Positions 55,716 to 64,000 of a stretch of DNA of 64,000 nt are shown here, one piece after another. The notes under the pieces were generated by a model. That model ran no database searches and was not told the origin of the DNA. It saw only the letters and a program-made list of their open reading frames with translations. The first letter of the stretch is position 1, and each line of letters starts with the position of its first letter. Made by a program: the position numbers and the translations under genes. The stretch is from Rhodocollybia butyracea (taxonomy: Eukaryota > Basidiomycota > Agaricomycetes > Agaricales > Omphalotaceae), in assembly GCA_015501585.1 (NCBI GenBank), contig JADNRY010000308.1, positions 1 through 64,000 of the forward strand, read 5' to 3'.

Positions 55716-57783
55716 AAAACAGCATCTGGGAGCTTAATATTACCCACGCAAATTGGTATGTACAGTGAGGACAGGCATTCCGCAAGCATGCCCTGAATCA
55801 GACCAAAAGTGGACACGAGTCCCGGTTCGGTAACCGGTGACCCGCAGCCCCAATAACCGACACAAAAATGTTGGTCAGGCTATTTTTATGTTGATTACCC
55901 CTCATTTGACAAGTTCTTTTGGCCTCCATACAGCTCTATTATATATCTACTTAGCTTTGAATACACACTATCTCTTTATTAGTTATTTTGCATGAGACAG
56001 TGCTAACAATGGGGTCCATTAGCTCCAATGACAGGGTTGTGCTAACTACAACCTCCAAGTTTGTGCTAAGTCTTGAAAGGTCACACTAAGTATGTTAAAA
56101 GGTTACGCTAAATGTAGCAAAGGTCACGCTCAATATAGCAATGGTCACGCTAAATATACCAAAGGACACTTCAAGGTTACGCTAAATGTACATAAGGTTA
56201 TGCCGGGGTGACGCTAAATGTCGTACAAGGTTACGCTAACTTATAGCACAAGGGTTACACCAAATATAATAAAGGTCACGCTAAATAGCACAAATGTTAT
56301 GCCAGATATAAGAAAGGTCACGCTAATTGTAGTAAAAAGTTATGCTACATATTTCAGAGGTCACGCCAGGGTTACGCTAAGTATTGCACTCCTGTAGATT
56401 GGTAAACAGCTTGCTCATTATTTGAGACTGGTGTTAGATATTGTACATACGAGACACTACAGACTCATTGTTATATAATACTTTTATCTTAGTGATACTT
56501 CCCCTTGCTCTACGTGCTGTTGAGCGGTAAAGACGGCTTAGTGCCACTGATTAATTGTTTCCATCAATTTTTGATGCGTATGTACGTGCGGCCGTACTTC
56601 AATGCCATATAGGGTAATCAAATACTGACAGTAAAAACCAACTGTAAATCCATAGCCAACAAAATGGCAGCAGTACTCTTGGCCAAGGTATCATGTTCCA
56701 TGGCACTCATGAGCTGGACACTTCAATGAATAATAGTCATCCAAACGTCACACAAACTTGGGGTCACGCCAGGGTTACGCCAGCTTAGAGTGACTCCAGG
56801 GTGACACGGGGGTGACGCCTGGGATATGCCAGGGTTACATCTGGGTTATGTATGAGGGTTACGCCGGGTCACGCCTGAGGGGTCACGCTAAATGTTCTAT
56901 GATTAGAAGAGGCCCGTGTACTGTGTCCTATTCTTAGCAGAAAAGGTCTTTTTGACTCAAGTATTCTGTGCTAGAACCAGATTTCCGGGCTCGAAGATAT
57001 AAGACTTAATTGAATTTGCATGATCCTGTTCCAATCCTGTTCCCATTTCTCAATCCATTGCAAGTGATTCGAGTGTGAGCAAATTAACTTGTTCTTCTAA
57101 CTTGTCTAACTTGTTCCCATTTAAACAAGTTAACTTGTTTTTCTCACACTTGGACAATTTAACTTGCCAAGGCTCGGCAAATCCCACTAACTTGCGTTTG
57201 AAAAACTCGTGCGAACATTTGTGAGTATTGAGAACACGTTTTAAATGTAAATTTGGCTACAACAACATGCTGAGTTTTGTGAAGTAAGAGGAAACTACCT
57301 CAGGAGTGCTATACTGTACATACTACAATCTGAACTTTACAACAACTTTACAATATATCAAGTGTTACCTAGAAAGTTTAGTGCTGTCACTACATGCACC
57401 TGTCGTCGCTTGCACGCACCCTTGCATAAACCGTACAATGTACATCATTTGCAAGGGTGCTTTAACAGTGCTCTAACGGTGTGTGCAGCAGTATATTGAA
57501 CTTTGGAGCCATGCAGGAGCACATGCATCTGGAAATTTTGGAGTATCTAAAGCAAGAATAGCTGTTAGCTGAAAGAAGGGGTCCTACCTGCATAGTGATG
57601 ATAGGTGTGAAGGGAAAACTCAAACTCAAAATCAAAAGGCAACACTACAAACACAAAACACAAATCTTTTATGCATCCTAGCCGAGTTTAATGACTCAGT
57701 GCCTTTGCATATTAATCCATGGTATATTCCTTATGATTTGCAATACAAGGGCAAATGCTCAGATGCACTTGGGTTCTTCCGAT
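55716..57783. repeat. Arrays of a GGTYACGCTAAATRTA word, otherwise gene-free
   Basis: About 25 degenerate copies of AAGGTCACGCTAAATATA-type words, spaced 18-35 bp, fill 56035-56395; a second cluster of GGGTTACGCCAGGGTGAC-type words is at 56760-56895. They are all in one orientation. The design resembles subterminal repeats of DNA transposons, but no terminal inverted repeats were found. The rest (57000-57780) shows nothing. Confidence 0.6.
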
Positions 57784-58119
57784 TAAGGTTTTAAAGTGCC
57801 GTGCACAAACCGTTGGATAAACAACAATCGCACTGCACTGAACCGCGGTGAGGGTAAATAAAGGTTGCACCGGTGCAGGGGTTTGCATCCGGTGCAGTTT
57901 GCAGTTCTTGGAAATTGAAGAGTTTGCATAACTGATCAAAACCGGTGGTCAACCAGTGCAATTTGTTGAAGTAGATTTCGTGCTGTAAAGTAACCAAAGT
58001 AGCTCAGCACAAATACTTATCAGAGTAAATGTCTCATTATACCTGTAAAGTAACCAAAGTAGCTAATACAGGATGTGAGTAAACTAATGTACAACTAGAA
58101 GAAAAGAAGAGCTAACCTC

Positions 58120-58369
58120 TGTCGTAGGTATCCGGCGCAGTGGGGACTCAGAGCCGTGAGGCTCAGGCAATGAGGGATGAGAGAAGACAACTGTTTTTTT
58201 AATAGGCCTCTGTACCAGGCCTTATATACTGTGGTACGGGTACTCTACGAGGTGTCTACCGGGTCTGTAAGTATTAGTAAGTATCTTGGTAAGTAAATCA
58301 GTAAGCAACGTCGGAGGAATATCAGTGCCGGATTGACATGATGTCATCGTCGGATCGGCAACTACAACA
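58120..58369 (-). mobile_element. Solo LTR, 250 bp, TSD ACCTC
   Basis: On the minus strand it runs TGTTGTAGTTGCCGATCCG to CCGGATACCTACGACA, the same family as 40627-40884. ACCTC occurs at 58115-58119 and 58370-58374. It inserted into the hAT element after that element had settled. Confidence 0.9.
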
Positions 58370-58621
58370 ACCTCAGCACGAATACTTATTGGAGTAAACG
58401 TCTGAGGTAGCTTACATACGCAAGTAGCTACAAGTACAAGTAATTTTTAGTTAAGAACGGACAGATAAGGAAACTCCTACAGTAATCTTACACGGAACAA
58501 GTTTGTACTTACTACAATATATTCAACACAATTTACATAATGAAAATAATTTATTAACTGTGTTTTTCAAGCCTGACTTTATGTATTGTAAAGTAGATGT
58601 GATCTGGTAATCAGATATTTA

Positions 58622-58687
58622 ATTGTATACAGCTCACAGGCGCCCATGTGCCACATTTGATTTGGGCGCCTGTGAGCTGTATACAAT
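58622..58687. repeat. Perfect hairpin, 25-bp arms
   Basis: The arm at 58622-58646 starts ATTGTATACAGCTCACAGG and is exactly inverted at 58663-58687, with a 16-base loop. Flanking bases do not extend the pairing. Confidence 0.85.
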
Positions 58688-59023
58688 CAAAATCTTGATG
58701 ACCGCATCAAATTTACTTTATAGTAATGTAAGAATACCGTTATACACTGTTCATAAGTAGAGATTATTTTATTAGGCAACACTACAGGGTATATGATGTT
58801 TTGAAACTGGTATAACCGCCGTTTGCACCGGTTCCGCACCGGGTTATTGCCAAACCGGTTCAAAACCGCATAACTGCACTGAACCGGCACCGGTGAGGCG
58901 GTTCTTATCAGTTCAGTGCAAGGTTTGCTGAAATTTAAAAAATATACCACCGGTGCAATTATTGGTTTGCCCAAAATGGCTGACAAACCGAACCGCACCG
59001 CACTTTAAAACCCTACTTCCGAT

Positions 59024-60404
59024 ACCCGCAGTGCCCAGGCCCAATCAAGATCATCTCACCTTGCTCGTGCAAGAGCTAGTTCCAGTCTCCCGATTTAATT
59101 CCCAGTCATTGAGACTTCTGTTGGAGAACGCGCATGTCAGTGATTGGCCACTTTTTGCACTATCTTCCACTATGCTTTCACTATGCTTTACGGTATTCAC
59201 TGACATCTGACTCATTATCAATTACTATACATGCTGTACATGAGCAACAGAGGGGACTTGGTCATAATTTCTTACAAACATATTTTACTTGGCAATCTGG
59301 TTTACTTACTAATCCACTTTGTTTACTTCTTTAGTACAATCCATGGAACTGCCTTGAGGATTGCACATGTTTCTTATATAATATCTTCCCATGAGAATTA
59401 CCTATAAAAGCCTTACTTGAATGGACCCCCCTCTTTTCGTCAGTCCTAATATTCTGTAACCCAGTACCTACAACTATCAACATTGTTGAACCATACTCTT
59501 TGGGTGAACACTAAGAGTTACAAGCTACTTTACTGACATACAAGACATGAACACTCCAATAGTTATCCCAACTATTGTAAGATTCCCAACAGTTACTTGT
59601 CACCAGTACTCGTATTGAGCACACCAACTGAATATAAAGTATACCTTTCCTCACTTGTTCTAAGGTTCTATTTACTTACCTTCTAATGATCAGCCCCCAA
59701 AAGTTATATTATGGTCCCACTAAGCATATAAGACCAGTGCTAGTTGGATAATGTTATACTTCAAAATTGATTGGGCCTTGCCTTAACCTTACCCCTTGCT
59801 CTATCTCGCTCTGGCCTGCTGTGGTGCACTGGCCTCCTGCACTGGCCTCCACTGGGTTCCAAGTCAAAGCTGAACTTGAATCTGAAGTTCAGAACCTGTG
59901 AGTGCAGTTCAAGGTTTGGAGGGCATGCTCTGCAGTAAGTACACCATACTTTAAGCTCATTAAGATATCTAGCCTTGGAATAATTGAATCTGCATAGAGG
60001 TTGTGCAATGATGTTGTGGGTATGAAGGTGTAGTAGGTTAACAGGCCGGTAGCAATACCATTGCAGTCATAAACACTTTGAAAAAGGTGGCATTTCAGAC
60101 TTGAAATTTGGAGGTGTACTGGGTTTAAACCCACACCAAACTTGAGGTCAAACATTTGGGAAAAAAGGGGGTTTAGTACTCCAGTGGGCCAAGTTGGGGC
60201 TAATATTTGGCTATAGCCCAAGCAACAACTATGTACAATTATATGTACTCTAACACTCCAACTTTTCAGCAAGTGCAGCACAGAATAATAATATAAGAAG
60301 AACATACAAAGCCCATCTCCCACTGATTCCTGGAACAGCTTCTCCATCATAACCAGTCACTAGTAGCAACACAACCTACAATCAAACAATCAGAGCCCCC
60401 ACTG
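59024..60404. other. No gene assigned
   Basis: AT-rich with frequent short frames. The longest (minus 59889-60350) has an unremarkable composition and no domain, and is most likely chance. No repeats with ends were found. Confidence 0.3.
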
Positions 60405-60606
60405 CATCAGGAAAAAGTCCCTAAAGCCCAGGCTCCCCAGAGACACCCCCCCCCCCCCCCCAATCCTGGGCAACCTGAGGCAACCTGGGATACCCAGGCT
60501 CCCCAGGTCATCCCAGGTCAACCCCAGGATGCCTCAGGTTGCCCCAGGTTGCCTAGGATTGGGGGGTGTCTCTGGGGAGCCTGGGCTTTAGGACTTTTTC
60601 CTGATG
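60405..60606. mobile_element. Foldback MITE, 202 bp, second family member
   Basis: It shares the terminal CATCAGGAAAA with the element at 27458-27830 and is likewise a nearly complete palindrome (CCTAAAGCCCAGGCTCCCCA and inverse). TG lies at both outer edges (60403-60404 and 60607-60608). A run of 16 C interrupts the left arm near 60447-60462. Confidence 0.8.
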
Positions 60607-62439
60607 TGGAGCCAGCAACAGCACAGCAGCAAAAAAACAGTTCCAACAAGCGAGCCGCTCCAGCAGCAATAGCAAGCAAGCACAGTGCTCCAGCAACGAT
60701 AAAGAGCGAGCAATCAATTGGGCTCCCAGCGGGCTCCAGAAATGACAACGAGCAAGCAAACGGGCACAAAGAAACAACCATGCGCACGAGCAACAAATAC
60801 ACTGGGTACTGTTGGATAATAAAATAGAACACGATATTACACTCGGGATAATATATAGCACAACGGCAGAATAAAGTGAAAAGCACAATATATTCCGTTT
60901 GCCCCCAAAAGCACTGAGAGAGGGGCAATCGGATGAGGTAGCGTATATCTAGCTACTGCTTATATACTGGTAATGGGGGTGATAGGAAATAAGTACGTGT
61001 AAGTACGTGTCAATAATGAGTGTGAGATAACTATGAGCTTGATCAATCATAACAATGATACTGATATCTTGTGATATCTAACAGGTACAGCAGCGGATAT
61101 GGTGGATACGTGCACGGCAAGGGCGGCAACATGCAATGAGCGCGTTTACAACAGGAATCAAGTAGGGCAAGGACAGCGACGGGTAGAACAGGTAACGATG
61201 ATCAGATACAGAGAGCATAAAGTCTCATACACCCATAGTAGAGCGAATTATAATACTCTAGCTACATACAGAGTATATGTACTCTAACAAAAAAGAAACA
61301 CACAAATAGATGGGGTGGGTACAGCAATTACTACCACCAGTACAACTATTTATTCACACTTGCTTGTCAATACTTATTGTCTTTTGCCCACTCATGCACT
61401 TACTATCCCTCAGTCACCACAGTACACAAAGTGTCTTCATAAGTTACTATAGCACGTATGACAGTGCTCTTTACTTGTGCAGCAACAGTGAGAGGCAGCA
61501 ATGAGAATCTTAGGCATTTAAAACAAGGTACAAGTGCCACAAGTATCTTAATAAGTATCTGTTAGGTATGGGAAAGTCAAGTTACTTAAAAGTTACTTGA
61601 TTATATTGAAAAAGTACATCAAAGTACGTAGACAAGTTACTTTGTCACCCACCCTTGCTACTTACCTACCAATTCTATATTGAAGCTCACTACTTTTGAG
61701 GGATTACCGAAACACTTTCCTGAGCATTACCAACAGAATATATTCCTTTCCGAGCATTCTCGAAGCTATTAAGATTGACAACCCTAGTTAATTAACTAAC
61801 TAGTGAATATCGAATACCCGATAGGCTTGGACCAAAGGTTGACCATATACCTCACATGCAGTTACTGTCCCATTTTGAGCACTTCGTATGTCCCACCTTG
61901 TCCATGTCCCATCAGGATCTTACGAAATTTTTATCAATTTCAAAACAGAGCTAATTTTTGCTCCATTTTGTCAATAAGGCTACAAAAATGGCTACTATAC
62001 ACTATATAATGACCCCTTTGCCTCCTTTGCCCTTCCCTTTCACCATCACCATTTTCTTTTTCCTATACATTACATCAGAATCAGAGTTGTTTCCATCATG
62101 TCTCCAGAAAGAATCGCTGCTGGAAAGCATGTTGATGCATCAGACTCGTTCACTTTGTGTTTGAGCAGGTTTGAGCACTAGCAGTGAGATTTTTTTCTCA
62201 CGAAATTTATGTGTCCTATTCCCATCGGGATTCTTATGAAAAAAAAGTTTGTACGATTTGTCCCTGTCCCACCCCCTTACGAAGTGGTCGAAATGGGACA
62301 GTATTCCCTCAGAGACTGTTTATTGTGACTGCTGCAGGAGTCAACTGTGTGTCTCTAGCGTGAATGCATCACTGTCCAGATTGTTGGATTATTGATCAGA
62401 TGATGATACGAGACTCGGCGAGTTGGCATGGTCTTAACA
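60607..62439. other. No gene assigned
   Basis: 60610-60800 has CAGCA/GCAA-rich low-complexity sequence open on both strands. The remainder is AT-rich with repeated AAGTACTTAC-type words. No domain or element ends recognised. Confidence 0.3.
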
Positions 62440-62621
62440 CCAACCCATTACCCAAAACAATCATTTTGAGTGTCCTGAACAGTCAATTTGAGTGTTTCAT
62501 ACCATTATTTGGAGTGTTTTTGACACTCAGTTAGATAGTTCAGACTGTTATTTAGAGTGGTTCAGACTATCATATTGAAAGGTTAGGACAATCACATTGA
62601 TTGTTTTTCCTTCCCATAATG
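62440..62621. mobile_element. Right-end fragment of the CACTA family
   Basis: It matches 24546-24690 in order (ACCCATTACC, CAGTCAATTTGAGTGTTTCA, GGAGTGTTTTTGACA, GACTATCATATTGA) and ends ATTGTTTTTCCTTCCCATAATG, a mutated version of the CACTACGGG terminus. The left end of the element is missing. Confidence 0.7.
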
Positions 62622-62644
62622 GATCATACCATTATGTTCCATAC

Positions 62645-62956
62645 TAAGGATGGACATGACTCCAGGTGCCGGTAACCGGTAACCCGGAGCGCAGGTAACT
62701 GGCGGCATCAACCCCTGACCTGTGACCGGGTACGCACCCATGGGAACCTGTACTGGTACCAGCCAGTTACAGGTATTTGCAGGTAAAACTGCTGGCACCC
62801 GCAAAAAAAACCACAGATACATCCAAGAGGTGACCCGTGACCGGGTCTAGCCCATGGGAAACCGGTACCGGGTCCCGCAGGTTGCAGTTTCCCAGGTATT
62901 CCCACGGGTGTTACCTGCCGGGACCGGAAACTAACCGGGAGTTATGTCCATCCTTA
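62645..62956. mobile_element. hAT-like MITE, 312 bp
   Basis: TAAGGATGGACATGACTCC at the left and, inverted, TAAGGATGGACATAACTCCC at the right are terminal repeats fitting hAT YARNG. The interior is rich in CCGGTAACCGG/ACCCGTG words. Flanking octamers TTCCATAC and TTCTACAT match only partly, so the TSD is eroded or absent. Confidence 0.6.
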
Positions 62957-62966
62957 TTCTACATGA

Positions 62967-63305
62967 TGTTGCGGATCAATGACATCATACTTCCGGATCA
63001 TACTCTTATGTTCCGTCCTTGCTTACTCATCGTATCCTCTATCTTTGTAAGTAGTACTCGAAGTATGTAGAACCTTCTAGATACATTGTACTTAGGTATA
63101 TAAGCTCTCTCGAGGAGCGCACTAATAATAATAATATTCTCTACTTTCATAGCCTAGTATCACAATACATGATTACTCCTCTCTTTGTAAGTAGTACTTG
63201 AAGTATGTAGAACTTTTGAAATACACTGTACTTAGGTATATAAGCTCTCTTGAGGAGTGCACAATTAACATCAATATTCTCAACTTTCATAACCTAGTAT
63301 GACAA
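62967..63305 (+). mobile_element. LTR-like sequence with tandemly duplicated 3' half
   Basis: It starts TGTTGCGGATCAATGACATC, like the other LTRs here. A segment of about 140 bp holding TCTTTGTAAGTAGTACT, the TATA box AGGTATATAAGCTCTC and CCTAGTATSACAATACA is present twice (63041-63180 and 63183-63305). CATGA precedes the element and also follows the first copy's CACAATA, a possible TSD. Confidence 0.5.
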
Positions 63306-64000
63306 TACACACTATGTCCTATCCCTCCTGGATTGGTCAAATGAGTAGGCAGAACAACCATTGCCAGGAAAAGTCTAATAAACCCAAGCCAGCCCAAGCG
63401 CCAGCTTGAGGTAATTTGAGTGCCTTGATGTAAGGTTCGGAGCTGTTGTTTTGGCCCAAGTTGGCTTGAGCTGACTTGATTCAACTTAGGGAGCTTGGGC
63501 CAACTCAGACATAGTACTGTACCCTTTTGAGCACTTCGTAAGTCACAGGTCACGGAGGACCTAAATCCTACGAAATGTCCCACTTGGTCACAGGTCACCG
63601 GTAGGTTCTACAAAATTTCTTCAGCGCTTAGCTATTATTTTTCGGGCGCCTGCAGCGCCTTGTGCAAAAAATTTCATTTGTCACACCCCAAATGGGGCCC
63701 CTACGAAAATTCAAGTTCATAGGATCTGTCCCATGTCACACCCCCTTACAAAGTGATCGAAATGGTACAGTAAACCATCAAAAATGTCACTACGCCAAAC
63801 ACTAGGCTTGGGCACTCCTACTAGTGCTCTAGAATATGCCCAAATACATCTCATACAGCAGCTATTGATGCTGATTGAGGCATTACTTGCTCTGATCTAT
63901 TAAGATATGATACTATCAAGATACTATTAAAGTTTTGATTACTAATTAGCAAATGTATAAGTTTACATTGCTTGTACAAGTCATGGAAATACTTGCAAGT
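63306..64000. other. No gene assigned
   Basis: Contains repeated words near 63520-63780 (TTTTGAGCACTTCGTAAGTC, CGAAATGGTACAGTA) that recur around 61878-62300, perhaps parts of another repeat family. No coding evidence. Confidence 0.3.

Larger units (their letters stand above)
57784..59015. mobile_element. Non-autonomous hAT element with nested solo LTR, TSD CTTCCGAT
   Basis: The left end TAAGGTTTTAAAGTGC and the inverse of the right end TAGGGTTTTAAAGTGC match hAT YARNG. Perfect 8-bp duplications CTTCCGAT lie at 57776-57783 and 59016-59023. Subterminal zones are rich in GCACCGGTGCA and AACCGGT words. The interior is gene-free and holds a solo LTR and a hairpin. Confidence 0.9.

Noticed and set aside
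58120..58369. Promoter of a host gene (TATATAAGG box)
   Set aside because: The box belongs to a solo LTR with perfect TSD, and no gene follows.
59889..60350. 153-codon minus-strand ORF
   Set aside because: No domain, no biased codon pattern compared with neighbouring frames, and no splice or promoter support; likely chance.
60518..60928. 136-codon minus-strand ORF with hydrophobic runs
   Set aside because: It overlaps the foldback MITE end and a CAGCA/GCAA low-complexity stretch that is open in several frames.

Overview
The window is nuclear DNA of a filamentous basidiomycete, most likely an Agaricomycete. Genes have many short introns (mostly 45-64 bp, GT..AG). The recognisable families (TPR-CHAT protein, DUF6535 membrane protein, DUF6593 protein) are ones I know as expanded in Agaricomycetes. 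A Rhizoctonia/Ceratobasidium-like source is possible but unproven. Prokaryotic features (operons, Shine-Dalgarno sites, CRISPR) do not apply.

Four host genes can be assembled with intact frames: a homeodomain transcription factor (minus, 7681-8661, 6 exons), a TPR-CHAT caspase-like protein (minus, 9837-12698), a DUF6593 protein (plus, 15552-16379) and a Myb-repeat DNA-binding protein (plus, 53170-54707, 8 exons). A fifth, a DUF6535 membrane protein (plus, 27424-34144), carries three separate insertions: a 373-bp foldback MITE, a 10-bp tandem duplication and a 4.2-kb LTR retrotransposon. Subtracting all three leaves one continuous 675-codon frame.

Most of the rest is transposons, often nested, and many still show target-site duplications (TSDs). 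From left to right: a MULE-like element with GAGTCA-rich ends and an 11-bp TSD (556-4764); an inverted-repeat element with GCGTGCA arrays (14464-15265); a 7.9-kb CACTA element with TSD TCG (17079-24970) that carries two nested hAT elements with perfect 8-bp TSDs and gene-like cargo; a non-autonomous LTR retrotransposon (29565-33762, TSD GAGCT); a decayed hAT (34848-36887); a solo LTR (40627-40884, TSD GATAA); a large inverted-repeat unit enclosing a broken Ty3/gypsy pol and a tRNA-like SINE head (42047-47442); a solo LTR (55281-55715, TSD AAAAC); and a hAT element (57784-59015, TSD CTTCCGAT) holding a solo LTR (TSD ACCTC) and a perfect hairpin.

The most unusual system is the LTR retrotransposon at 29565-33762. 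Directly after its 5' LTR lies a 13-nt sequence complementary to the predicted first 13 nt of its transcript, 33 bp downstream of a TATA box. This is the arrangement of self-priming Tf1-type elements rather than tRNA-primed ones. The same sequences form the 18-bp inverted arms around an inverted R-U5 segment in the 5' LTR. The element has no visible reverse transcriptase or integrase; it encodes three unrecognised minus-strand ORFs, the first two in one frame separated by a single TGA.

Stretches 5114-6970, 12700-14460, 36888-38270, 47443-49960, 50421-52799, 59024-60404 and 60607-62440 hold only fragments of coding-like sequence or simple repeats.
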